Of a stretch of 64,000 nt of DNA, positions 22,680-33,739 are shown piece by piece; within the stretch, counting starts at the first letter, position 1, and the number at the start of each line of letters is the position of its first letter. The DNA is taken from positions 1-64,000 of the forward strand of contig JAJJLU010003508.1 in assembly GCA_023807065.1 (NCBI GenBank), written 5' to 3'. Source of the stretch: Isotricha intestinalis (Eukaryota; Ciliophora; Litostomatea; Vestibuliferida; Isotrichidae). Under the pieces are notes generated by a model. That model searched no databases. It saw nothing but the letters and a program-made list of their open reading frames with translations, and was not told where the DNA came from. The translations under genes and the position numbers were made by a program.

Positions 22680-23849
22680 TTATTTATTTTTATTCCAAAG
22701 TAATAATTTTTCTATTTCTTTTTTTAATTCTTCAAGTCCCTGATTATCAATTGTAGAAAGTAAAAGTTTAATACTTTGAATAACTGTATTTCTATTATTA
22801 TTATTCATATAATGATTATTTATTTGTTTATTTACATTAGATGTAATATATTTATTTTCTTTATTTTGATTATTAAAATTTTCCGGTGTTTCAGATTTTA
22901 TAGACAATTCTTTTTTAAAATTTGGAATTATTTTTTTTTGATAATGAGTTTTTAAGATATTAAAATCAGCAACACTATAACTTTGAATCAATTTATTATG
23001 ACTGTCTATTTTTTCTAAAACAGGAATTCTTTTATTTCTTTTTTCTTCAAATTCAAATTTTATTTCTTTTTTTTTAAAAGGACCTTTATTTTTTTTAACA
23101 AATTCTTTAAAATTTGATATACTTTTTGAAGTTTTAACATCTTCTTTTTCTAATTTTTTTATCTTATTTTCAGTTGAATTTACAATATTTAAAGATTCAT
23201 TGATTGCTTTCATTAAATTTGAAGTTTCTTCTTTATTTTTTTCTTTATCAATATCTTTATCTTTTTCTTTAATATTATCTTTATTATTATTATCTTTGAT
23301 ATTACTTTCACTTTGCATATTTTTATCAAAAGGATTTTGTGAATTATCTAAACCAATTGATTCTCTTGAATTAATTGTTGTTTTTTTAAGTTCTTTTTTA
23401 TTATTTGGACTATTTATACTATTTTTTTTACTCATTGCACTTTTATTATTTTTATTAATATAATTCGGGTCAATGACCTCATCATCTAATTTCTTTAATT
23501 GAGGAAGAATTTCTATAATTTTATTTTTATAATCTAAAATTGAAGTTATAGGATTATCTTTTAAAATAAGAATTGATAAATTTTTACATTTTTCTAAATA
23601 TTTTATTTGTTCTAAAGTTGCTATAAAGTTCTTTCTTAAATATAATTCCTTTAGATTTTCATGATTTTGAAAAACTTCTAAATTTCTTATATTATTATCA
23701 TTTAATGAAACTATTTCTAATTGTGGTAATTCTGATAATATTGAAATATCTTCTAATTCATTTCCCCATAAATTCAATGATTTTATTTGATTACATTTGG
23801 AATTATTTGTTTTCGTTTTTATGAAATCTAGCGTTAATTTCCTAGACAT
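22680..23849 (-). CDS. CFAP410: CFAP410 (C21orf2-like) leucine-rich repeat protein
   Basis: 389 aa from the ATG at 23849 (MSRKLTLDFIKTKTNN), chosen because family members start just there; an in-frame ATG at 23900 would add 17 unlikely residues. Residues 1-115 match the CFAP410 LRR domain: KSLNLWGNELEDISILSELP, then LEIVSLNDNNIRNLE, LKELYLRKNFIATLEQIKYL and a cap LPQLKKLDDEVI. The middle is Lys/Asn/Glu-rich. The last 35 residues (TVIQSIKLLLSTIDNQGLEE) match the conserved C-terminal helical domain. CFAP410 acts at the basal body and cilium base; here that is inferred from homology. It lies 130 bp from the neighbouring coiled-coil gene. Confidence 0.85.
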   Translation of the reverse strand: MSRKLTLDFIKTKTNNSKCNQIKSLNLWGNELEDISILSELPQLEIVSLNDNNIRNLEVFQNHENLKELYLRKNFIATLEQIKYLEKCKNLSILILKDNPITSILDYKNKIIEILPQLKKLDDEVIDPNYINKNNKSAMSKKNSINSPNNKKELKKTTINSRESIGLDNSQNPFDKNMQSESNIKDNNNKDNIKEKDKDIDKEKNKEETSNLMKAINESLNIVNSTENKIKKLEKEDVKTSKSISNFKEFVKKNKGPFKKKEIKFEFEEKRNKRIPVLEKIDSHNKLIQSYSVADFNILKTHYQKKIIPNFKKELSIKSETPENFNNQNKENKYITSNVNKQINNHYMNNNNRNTVIQSIKLLLSTIDNQGLEELKKEIEKLLLWNKNK

Positions 23850-23979
23850 ATATTTAATATTTATATTAATCGAAATTGATAAATAATTCAATAAATTCAA
23901 AAATTTATAAAATTTTTTGACTTTAAAATATTTAATTTATTTCATAAAATATAAATATTAAAAATTTTCTATTTATCTC

Positions 23980-25368
23980 TTAAACATTATGACTTGTTGT
24001 CATTACAGTGTTCACTGGAATATCAATTAAATTATTATCAATATTATTACCTTTATTTTCAAGGAAATATATTTCTTCTTTTAATTTTTTCATTTTATTA
24101 TCTTTTTCTTTTAAAAATTCAGAAATTTCTTCTTTTTCTCTTTCTAAATCATAAATTAGATGATTTTTTTTATTCAATTGATCTTTTAATTGTTTTATTT
24201 CACTTTGCATTTCATTTTTTTCCATTTTAAAATTATCAAGTTGATCTCTTAAAAAAGCCATTTTAATTTCAACATCATTCATTTCTTTATTAAATTTATT
24301 TCTAGCACTATCTAATTCTTTTGTTTTTTGCTCTTTATCATTTTGCATTGATTTTAATTTTTCTTGACTAATAGAATTTTTTTGTAATAATTCAGTTAAA
24401 CCTCTTATTTCTTCTTCTAGTTTATATATTGTTAAAATATATGTATTTTCTTTCTGAAGAAAATCTGTCTCTAATTTAAATGAACCAAGTTCTTTTTTAG
24501 CAGAATATGCTTTATTTATTTTATATTTATTAATATAATTATTAACTTGTTTTAAATCTGAATTTTTTTTATTTAAATCATTTTCTAATTTTGTCAATTC
24601 TTTTTTTAATTCATATTTTTCATTTTGTGAATATTTAATTTCATCATATAAAAAATCAATCATATTTACAATTCCATTTGTAAAATTAAAAAAGAAATAA
24701 ATTAAATTTTTCCAATGATTATAATCAATTTTTTCATCACATTTAATTTCATCTAAAATTAGTCTATTTGTCTTTTCATATAATTTATCTAAGTTAAAAT
24801 ATACATAATCAAAATCTGATATTCTTTTTGGATTAATGGCTTCTTTATAATTTCTATAATTATTTTTATAATATTCTGCAATTTTAGCATATTTTAAAAT
24901 AAATTCATTTCGAAACTTTAATGTATCAACTTCTGAATGTTTGTTTATTTCTTCCAATATATTTCTTTCATTTTTTTCATTTAAAATTACTTTACATTCT
25001 CTATTTATTTTATTTAATCTTTCTTTTTCTTCCTTTTTATTACAATAAGAAAAAGATGTTTTATTAAAAAAATTATTATTATTTCTCATTATTTTACTTT
25101 TTGGTAAATATTCTAAACTAAAATTAGAAGAAGTTGTAGTTTTTAAACCAGAGTTAATCATTAAATTATTTCTATATTTTTTTTTTGGAATTCTTGAATT
25201 TGCAGAATAAATTCTTAAATATTGACTCAATTCATCTTTTTCTCTAGAATTATTATAATCTATTCTATTAGAGTATGATGAATCTGAAATACTTGTCATA
25301 TAATTGTTCTGTTGAGAATTTGAAGAACCAAAAGAACTTTTTAAATTTGCAGAATGCATTCTAGACAT
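23980..25368 (-). CDS. Coiled-coil protein, unknown function
   Basis: 462 aa in one exon. The N-terminal 110 residues are Ser/Asn-rich. Residues about 150-235 look folded and helical (ISDFDYVYFNLDKLYEKTNR; DYNHWKNLIYFFFNFTNG). Residues 245-445 form a nearly continuous coiled coil (EMQSEIKQLKDQLNKKNHLI). This is the plan of many centrosomal or ciliary coiled-coil proteins, and it sits head-to-tail with CFAP410, but no orthologue is recognised. Confidence 0.7.
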   Translation of the reverse strand: MSRMHSANLKSSFGSSNSQQNNYMTSISDSSYSNRIDYNNSREKDELSQYLRIYSANSRIPKKKYRNNLMINSGLKTTTSSNFSLEYLPKSKIMRNNNNFFNKTSFSYCNKKEEKERLNKINRECKVILNEKNERNILEEINKHSEVDTLKFRNEFILKYAKIAEYYKNNYRNYKEAINPKRISDFDYVYFNLDKLYEKTNRLILDEIKCDEKIDYNHWKNLIYFFFNFTNGIVNMIDFLYDEIKYSQNEKYELKKELTKLENDLNKKNSDLKQVNNYINKYKINKAYSAKKELGSFKLETDFLQKENTYILTIYKLEEEIRGLTELLQKNSISQEKLKSMQNDKEQKTKELDSARNKFNKEMNDVEIKMAFLRDQLDNFKMEKNEMQSEIKQLKDQLNKKNHLIYDLEREKEEISEFLKEKDNKMKKLKEEIYFLENKGNNIDNNLIDIPVNTVMTTSHNV

Positions 25369-25599
25369 TTTTTATTTGTAATTTTTTAAATTATTAATTT
25401 TTATTTTTCTTTTCTTAAATAAAAATTATATAATTAAATAATTGAAATTTTTAACAATCACCATACCAAAAATATATCATGTTATCATAATTTAAAATTT
25501 ATTCTTCCTTTTCTTTTTCATGATTAATATATTATTATATTCAAGAATCCCTTTATATTAATAATTAGATTAGAATTGAATGATTTTTCATAGTTATTT

Positions 25600-25880
25600 T
25601 CTTTTCTTTTATTAATTCTTTTGCAAAATTCATTCATAAACATTTATCAAAAACTCCTTTTCTAGTTTGAAATTTATTATTCCATTATTCTTTATTCAAT
25701 TTATTCCCATCACAAATATATATATTCTTTAACAATATCTTATAAATAAGAATCTTTTTCATTAATATAATCATCATTAAATTTTATTTGTCCTATTCAT
25801 TTTATTATTTTTCTATTCTCCTATATATTTTTTATTTTTATTCCATTCAAATTTTACAATTCCATAAAATAAATTATGCA
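25600..25880 (-). pseudogene. MORN-repeat gene relic
   Basis: Read on the minus strand, this part of the 1.4-kb spacer 25369..26769 contains decayed MORN repeats. One block reads FYGIVKFEWNKNKKYIGE, then TAG where MORN repeats have Trp, then KNNKMN. A further block, shifted in frame, reads GQIKFNDDY. A third reads DGNKLNKE, stop, then WNNKFQTRKGVFD. TAG at a Trp position is one G-to-A step from TGG. Frameshifts and several TAA codons rule out a working gene. Protein-like text extends to about 25520 and 25960. The part 26041..26769 shows nothing recognisable. Confidence 0.6.
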
Positions 25881-26769
25881 AAATATCTACTTTATATGTA
25901 TTACGGCTCTTCTTAAAAAAGCCCTTTTATTTTTTTTCAATTGAAAATATTCCTTCAAAAAGTTAAAATATCTCTAATAATTGATGCACTTATGATAGAA
26001 AATATAAAAATGAAAAGTTTTTCAATATTCAAGTACAATAAATTATAAATTTAAAAGACCTATATTTCTTAAAAACAAATCTTTATTTAACCTTAATCAA
26101 AAAACATTAAATAATATAATAAAAATTAACAATAATATTATTTAAATGGTTAAAAAAATTATCGAATAATATTAAAAATAATTAAAAAGAAATAATAATA
26201 AATAATATAATAAAAAAATAAATATATTGATTCAAAATTTAAAAAAGTTAATAAGTTTTTTAAAATAATTTCATTTTTTCCATCATCAATACTTCATTGA
26301 TTTTAATCTTTTTATTAATAATTTATTTTCATGTTATTTTCATTTTCATTATTATTGAAATATTTATATTATATTATTAAATTTTTAAATAATAATCATA
26401 TTTTTATTCTATTGTAATTCATCTTTTAATTCTATTTCAATCTAAAAATTTTTAGATAAATCAATAAACTTTAATTTCTTTTATTTTTCTTTTTATTATT
26501 TTTTATTATAAATAATTAATTGTTGAAAAAATGAAAAAGAATTATTCCTTTTATTGTTTAATTTTAGAACTTTTGGAATCTGTTATATAAATTTATATAA
26601 TTAATTTCAATTATAGAATAAACATGATTATTTAATTGTCAAAAAACAATAAATTAACGTATTTTTTCTTACATCCCATTAAAAAATAATTAAAATTAAA
26701 TAATATAATAAATATTTTATCTATTATCATGTATTTATTAATAATAATATTTATAATTAAAAATAATTT

Positions 26770-29700
26770 ATGTCAGAAAATAAAGAAAAAGAATCAGAAA
26801 AGAAAAAAGAAAAAATCTCAAAAAAACAAATAATAGGGAATTATCAAATAGAAAAAACAATAGGAGAAGGAACTTTTGGAAAAGTAAAACTAGGAATTCA
26901 CATTCCAACAGAGGAAAAAGTAGCAATAAAAATATTAGAAAAAGATAAAATTCAGGATAGAGAAGATTTAGAAAGAATATCTCGAGAAATAAATTTTTTA
27001 AAAAAATTAAACCATCCAAATATAATAAAAATATATGATATAATAGAAAATTCCAAAAATTTCTATATAATAATGGAATTGGCTAATAATGGAGAATTAT
27101 TTAAATATATAGTAAAAAAAAAAAAAATTAGATGAAGTAGAAGCTTCATTTTTTTATTATCAATTAATATTAGGATTAGAAGCAATTCATAAAGAAAAAA
27201 TAGTTCACAGAGATATTAAACCAGAAAATTTATTATTAAAAGAAAATAATATTTTAACTATAATAGACTTTGGATTAAGTAATCAATATAAAAAAAATCA
27301 ATATTTAAAAACTTCATGTGGAAGTCCTTGTTATGCAGCTCCAGAAATGATTTTAGGAAGAAAATATAATGGATTATTAGTTGATTTATGGTCTTCTGGT
27401 ATTGTTTTATATGCTATGGTTTGTGGTTATTTGCCTTTTGAAGATAAGAATAATGATAAATTATATAAAAAAATTTTAAATGGAAAATTCGATTTACCTA
27501 GTAGATTAAGTAATGAATGTAAGGATTTAATTAAAAAAATTTTAACTGTTAATCCTAAAAATAGAATTGGAATTGAAGGAATTAAAAATCATCCTTTTTT
27601 AAGTAGGGCTAGTTTAAGTTATCATATTGATGATATTTTATTAAGAAATGAAAAAGGGAAATATTGTGATATTATTATTGAAAAGATGATAAATATGAAA
27701 ACTTATAATTTTAAGAAAGAAGATATTATTTTTAATTTAGATAATAATAAACATAATAATATTACTGCAACATATGAATTATTATTAAAGAAATATAAAT
27801 TGAATGTTAATATGAGAAGTGGTTTAAGTGGTTTATATAGTATGACTTCTGCTAGTTCTTTTGGAGGATCTTCGAATGTAAAAACTAGTGTTATGAAAAT
27901 TAATTTAAAGAAAGATGAAAAAAATGAAAAAGAAAAAAAAGATAAAGGTAATAATAATAAAAAAAGTTCGAATGAATCTAGAAATAATTCTAATAGTAAA
28001 ATATCTAAAAGTTATAGAAGTAAAAATTCTTCTGTCAATAATAGAAAAAGATATAATAGAAATACTTTTAATGGAAGTTCTGTTAATAGAACTATTGATT
28101 CTAATAATTCTAATCAAAGTAGTAAAAATGATTTTAGTAGTTCTTTAGATATTTCTAAAGTGGTAAAAAAAAATAAAATTGACTCTAATATTATTATTGG
28201 AATACCAAAATTAGTTCCTGTGGATAAAAAATTATTTACAAATGTAAAAAATAAATTTAATAATAATAATAATAATAAAACAAATTCTCAGACAAATGAA
28301 TATGAAGGTAAATATAAAAAAAAGAAGAAAAATTATTCAAGAAGTAAAAGTAAAAACAGTGACATAAATACTTCTGTTTCTTATGAAAGAAGTTCAAATA
28401 ATTGTAAATTAAATCCTAAAAATAAAAGTAAAAGTAAAGAAATAATGTATATTCCATCAAATACAATTAATTTAATGGAAATAATGAATAGTAAAAATAA
28501 TTTAAATAAAGAAAGTAATTCAAGTAGCCAAAGTTCATTTAATAATAATGATAAAACTGTAAATCATTATTCAAGTTTCAATATTAATGATAATAATAAT
28601 GATACTATTGAATTTTATCCTCGTTCTCGTTCAAATTATATTAAATTAAATAAAAAAAATAAAACTTATTTAATTAAAAATACTAGTTTTAATCAGAATG
28701 CTGAAAGTAAATATTTATTAACTTTTAATGAAGATTCAAATTTATATTTAAATAAAACTGTTAGTAATAGAAGTAAGATTTCTAATTGTTCAATATCATC
28801 TTCAAATTCTCAAATGAGTTATAATTTACATAATAAAGGAAAAAATAGTAGAGCAATTCAAGTTGAAAATTCTTTTCCTAAAACACAAATCCATCAAAAA
28901 AAAAATAATCAAATATATTTCCATAAAAAAAATTGTAAATCAAATATAAATTCAAATTTAAATAATTATAATTCAAATAATTTAAGTAAAAAAATCCAAT
29001 CTCCAACTCATAAAAATAATTCAACATCAAATTATTATTGTCCTTCATTTACAGAAACAAATTCAATTTCAAATATTTCAACAAGTAAAAAAAAGAACCA
29101 AATAAATACTTCAAATGTAAAAAAAGGAAACAATGAAATAACAATAACAATAAAAAAGGAGAATTCAATAACAGAAAATAAAAATATGAAAAATAATACA
29201 GTAACAGGGAAAAAAACAGTAAATAGTATAAGACCTGTTTCTCCAGTAAATTTAATTACTCAATTTAGTGAATCAAATAATAAAAATAAAAGTAAACAAA
29301 ATTACAAAATAAATTCAATAAGACAAAAACCAACAACAGTGGATATTGATATTACTATAAATACAAAAGAACAAAAAGATAATAATACAAATAATCATAG
29401 TCATCATCAAATTAAAAATAGAAAAGGAAATAATAGTAAAAATAAAAAAATTTCAATTAATTCTCAAAGAAAAAATTCAGTTAAAAATTTAAATAAAAAA
29501 TCCTTACATTCAAAAACTCATGATGTTAATGTTATTAAATTAGTTTCTGATGATTCAAAATCAAATGTGACAAAAACAAAAAAAACTAATAATAATAATC
29601 TTAAAGTTAAAAACCCAAAAAATCAACCTGTTGAAATTAATTTTGATTTAGAAAATGATATTGATATGAAAAATAAAATGATTTCAAATAAAAGAGATTT

Positions 29701-29953
29701 TGCTTTATGTACAACTAATTCAAGTTTAGAAGAAATAAATGATAAATTAACTTTATTATGTATTGATAATGGATTAACTTTAACTAAAATTGATAATTTA
29801 AAATATATTTGTAAAAAAAATTCTGATAATTCAATTAATATTGAAGTTTCTACTGTTGGAAAAAATAATGTTCTAAAATTATATCATTTAAATGGACAAG
29901 AAAGTATAACTAAAGAAATTATTAAAAATATTATTATCACTTTGGCTTTTTAA
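26770..29953 (+). CDS. AMPK/SNF1-type protein kinase with a 1-base frameshift
   Basis: A Ser/Thr kinase: IGEGTFGKVKLG glycine loop, VAIKIL lysine, VHRDIKPENLLL catalytic loop, IIDFGLS, and the activation loop LKTSCGSPCYAAPEM typical of AMPK/SNF1. A UBA-like segment follows (DNNKHNNITATYELLLKK). A roughly 600-residue Asn/Ser/Lys-rich linker leads to a KA1-like C-terminus (the last 75 residues, ending IIITLAF). At 27114..27127 a run of 14 A breaks the frame: 13 A would read YIVKKKKLDEVEASFFYYQL, exactly as kinases expect, whereas 14 gives a TGA eight codons on. No GT...AG intron of suitable length explains it. Sequencing error is the simplest reason; slippage or a true mutation are alternatives. 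The intact length would be 1060 aa. Confidence 0.85.
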
Positions 29954-30800
29954 AATAAAATAAAAAATTAAAGGTATTTGAATATATTAATATAACTTTT
30001 TTCTATGATTTATAAATAAATATTAAAATAATAATTAAATATGAAGAAAATAAATAGTTTTAAAAATATTTTATAAAAAAATTAAAATATTTACACTACA
30101 GTTTAAAACAATCTTTCAAAAGAATATTTCATTACTTCATTCCTAAAAGAAAAATTTCAAAAATCAATTTGAATTAATAATTTTTTTTGCTTCAAAAACT
30201 TCAAAATAACTTTAAACATATTACTGTTCCTTCTTTTATGAAGTCCAAAAAACAAATTATCATGAAAAAAATTCCAATATTATTTTTATAGTTGAACAAG
30301 TTAAATTATTTTTTCTTTTTAACTTGAAAAGATTTTAATATTTTTTTAATTGAAAATAATTGAAAAGATAATTTTTCATTTCAATTGTATTAATCAGTAA
30401 AGATTTTAGTAATATATTTGAACTTTTTTTTAAATTATTTAAATAATTTCATCCTATTATTTTTTTTATATCTATTCCAAATTGTAATATTAATTAAAAA
30501 GATCAACCTAAAATTAGTTAAGATATATTTATTCTTTAAATAAATTTGAATGTAGTTATGGACAATAAAAATAATTATCATATCTAAAAAATATCTATTA
30601 AGTAATATATTTAGATGGTCTTAATAAAGATGATATAAGACTTAATATCTTAATGTAAATGATAATCTAGTATATTATTTTATTATCTTTTTATCAATTT
30701 TTACCATTCAATTTTTAATTTTAATTATAATAATATATTTAATTTTATTTGTAAAAATTAAAAATAATATATTGTAATCTTAAATTTATAAAAAATAAAA
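29954..30800. other. AT-rich spacer with weak coding-like traces
   Basis: 847 bp without a gene. A short plus-strand frame near 30548-30655 reads FECSYGQ, stop, then LSYLKNIY and VIYLDGLNKDDIRLNIL with in-frame TAA codons, which may be a small gene relic. Nothing else is recognisable. Confidence 0.3.
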
Positions 30801-31664
30801 ATGAACTTCTCTGAATCATTAATATTAAACAATGAAAATAATAATTTCATTAATAGTAAAAATGATTCAAAAGACAATTCTATAAAAATAAATAAGGGAA
30901 AACCTTTATTATTAGAAAATTCAAATAAAATTCGAATAATATCAAATGATGAATTAAATGAGTCAAATCTTAAATTCAATTTTGAAATTATAGAAGAAAA
31001 TAAAGCAATAAATATTAAAAATAATAACAATTCATTTGATACTATTATTAATGAAAAAAAAGAAATTAATAAAATAAAAAATAATCAATCTTCTTTAAAA
31101 ATCCAAATTCCTTTAGATGTTATGGATAATCATCCAATTTTTTTTATTCAAAGAATAAATGAAAACAATAAAAATTGTATTTTTTTTTATAATAAATTAT
31201 AGTATTATGTAAAAAAAGGAAAAATAAGAAACAAAAAAATCAAATTTCAAAAAAAGATTATGAAATAAATAATTTATCAAGTAATATTATTCAATCTAGT
31301 TCAAAAAAAAAAGTTAATGAAAATTTAAATCAAATAATTAATAATAGATTACCATCTATAATTATGGAAGTAAGATAATAATTATTATATTGAATAGTCA
31401 TTTAAAAAAATCAAAGAATATTTATTAAATTTGAAAGAAAGTTATAAATGTGAACATAGTAAATTTCAAAAAAATTATCTTTTTGTTTTAACAAAAATTA
31501 TATATAATATTAATATAAATTTAGAAAACAAACGAATTGTATCAATTAGTAAAAAACATAATAATTTTCAAGAAAAATTATTAATTACAGATGAAAAACA
31601 AATATATAAAGAAATAATAATTATAAAAAATTATTTAGAAAACAAATTAAGAAATCTAATGTAA
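30801..31664 (+). CDS. Three-exon protein of unknown function
   Basis: Exons 30801..31176, 31203..31369 and 31398..31664 join in frame to 269 aa. Introns are 26 nt (31177..31202, GTATTT...TTATAG) and 28 nt (31370..31397, GTAAGA...GAATAG). The second and third exons contain no in-frame stop once the introns are removed, which supports the model. The N-terminal half is Asn/Lys-rich. The C-terminal 90 residues are helical and look folded (FKKIKEYLLNLKESYKCEHS, FVLTKIIYNININLENKRIV). No family was recognised. Confidence 0.7.
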
Positions 31665-32098
31665 ATTCTTTAAAAAAAACTAACAAAATATAAAAAAAAT
31701 TTTTATTTAAATATAGAGTAATTATTTACTAATTAATTGCAAATTTTATTAATAATAATTTAATTCAAAAACTTTTTATTAAAAAATATTGAATAAAAAA
31801 ATGAAAATAAATATTTTAATTTAATTATACACAAAACATTAAATTTTTTTTTTATTACTGATACAATATGTTAAATTTTTTCTTCATTTTTTTAACTTCT
31901 CCTTTTTGAAGAATTTTCTCTCAATTTTTTTCTATTACTTCTTTCTTTCTTTTTTTTCTTATTATCAATAATATTTAAGAGATTATTAATTTAAATTTAA
32001 TTAATTTATTAATTTATTTAAAGTATTTAAATATAGTATACAGTTCATTTAAATAAAAAATTTTTAAATAAAATAAAAAACGTCATAGATGAAAATTA
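31665..32098. other. Non-coding spacer between convergent genes
   Basis: 434 bp between two convergent 3' ends. Only AT-rich sequence with T-runs is seen; no frame, repeat or motif was recognised. Confidence 0.5.
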
Positions 32099-33388
32099 TT
32101 AAATAATTTCAGTATAAAAAATAATATGATTCAAACCGCCAAAAATGTTTTTAACATTTTTTAATTCTAATTCAGAAATACATCTCATTTTTTTTTCATT
32201 AAAATCATTAATTGGATTTAATTCATCTTTAATAATAAAATCACAATTTCCCCAAACATAAATATTATTAGTATCTGTAATTAATAAAGAATAATTTGCT
32301 CCTGCGAAACAATCAACAATTTTTTCTTTATTATTACCTAAATGTATTATATTTGGTTCACATTTAATATCTTTTCCAAAGCATTGACCACTTGAATTTT
32401 CTCCAAAAGCATATAACTCTCCTTCTTCACATAATACTAAAGTATGTCTAAAACCTGTTGAAATTTTTTTTATTTTTTTATCTTTAAAAAAATTTAATTT
32501 ATGAAATTTATTTTTATTGTTTGTTTCTAAACCTAATTCACCATATTCATTATTTCCCATTGTTAATAAACTTCCATCTTCTAATTCCAAAACTATATGA
32601 CATATTCCTGTATAAAAACATTTTATATTTTTATCGAATTTTTTAAACAATTTATATGTTCTATTATAATCCATATTAAATAAAGAACCTTTAATATAAA
32701 TTGAATTTACACTTCTTAATATTATTCTATATTTCATTGCATAAATATTAATGATTTCATTTAAAAAATCATCTTTACAATCTTCTATTTTTATAGGATT
32801 TATTTCTTTTACTGCAACTGTTCTAATTTTTATTATTTCTTCTTCATTTAAACCGAATTTTACAATATAAGTTTTATTTAATTTTGTATCTCTAACTAAA
32901 ATATAAGAAATATTTCCTTCTGTTGAAATATCTAAAATTATTTCTTCTGGTTTAAAAATATTTATAAGCATCAAATAATCATAAAAATTATTTGGATTAT
33001 TATTATCTAATGATTCATAATATTCTGTATTTACATTTATACCTAATTGGCCTGAAGAATTATCTCCATAACCAAATAAATAAGTTTTATTATTATCTTC
33101 AATTAAACCTAAAAAATAATTATTTCCAAAAACAATTTTTTTAATAATTGCAGATGAAGAATGTATTACATCTTCAATAAAAATTGATTTTATATCATCA
33201 TTATCATGAGAATAAAGAAATAATTGATTTTTATGAGGAATATTTTTTGAATTTATTGAACCCATTGAAAGATATGGTAATAATTTTTTTGAATTATTAT
33301 CTGTTTTAGTATCAATTAAATTTTCATTTATTAAATTTTCTGTATTTTCATTTTGTTCACAACATAAAATATGTCCAATATTACCCAT
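32099..33388 (-). CDS. RCC1-like beta-propeller protein, possibly lipidated
   Basis: 429 aa in one exon. RCC1-type repeats are clear at about residues 100-115 (TYLFGYGDNSSGQLGINV), 270-290 (GSLLTMGNNEYGELGLET), 320-335 (GELYAFGENSSGQC) and near the end (NNIYVWGNCD); others are diverged. The N-terminus MGNIGHILCC has Gly2 and a Cys pair, suggesting myristoylation plus palmitoylation, although His6 does not fit the classic myristoylation consensus. RCC1-family propellers act as exchange factors or adaptors; here only a membrane-associated adaptor can be guessed. The gene lies just downstream (same strand) of PKG, whose N-terminus is also lipidation-like. Confidence 0.75.
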   Translation of the reverse strand: MGNIGHILCCEQNENTENLINENLIDTKTDNNSKKLLPYLSMGSINSKNIPHKNQLFLYSHDNDDIKSIFIEDVIHSSSAIIKKIVFGNNYFLGLIEDNNKTYLFGYGDNSSGQLGINVNTEYYESLDNNNPNNFYDYLMLINIFKPEEIILDISTEGNISYILVRDTKLNKTYIVKFGLNEEEIIKIRTVAVKEINPIKIEDCKDDFLNEIINIYAMKYRIILRSVNSIYIKGSLFNMDYNRTYKLFKKFDKNIKCFYTGICHIVLELEDGSLLTMGNNEYGELGLETNNKNKFHKLNFFKDKKIKKISTGFRHTLVLCEEGELYAFGENSSGQCFGKDIKCEPNIIHLGNNKEKIVDCFAGANYSLLITDTNNIYVWGNCDFIIKDELNPINDFNEKKMRCISELELKNVKNIFGGLNHIIFYTEII

Positions 33389-33739
33389 ATTTTACTATGG
33401 TTTCTATTTTATTGTTATAAAAATTATTTAAAAAATTTATTAAATTTTTAAATTAACATATAATATTTAAAGAGTTCTAATACAATATAATAATAAAATG
33501 AAATGAATTGATTAGAATTATTTATTATTTTGCATATTTTTCTTTATTTTATGTTCATTTACTTACTCAAATCCCTTCACTTTTTTAAAAGAAAAAATAC
33601 AATTTTATCACTTTAAATTTATTATTTATATATTATCATTTCCTATATAATTATTAAACAATTTCTTTTAATTAAAATACAATTTACAATTTGAGAAGAT
33701 GAATTAAAGTAGAAAATTTGAAAAAATAAAAATCCAAAA
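33389..33739. other. Spacer between PKG stop and the RCC1-like gene
   Basis: 351 bp of AT-rich sequence between two same-strand genes. It must hold the PKG 3' end and the RCC1-like gene promoter. No motif was recognised. Confidence 0.4.

Noticed and set aside
27112..27131. A 20-nt GT-A14-TTAG intron to explain the kinase frameshift
   Set aside because: Removing 20 nt does not restore the frame, and it would delete residues that kinases conserve (VKKKKL).
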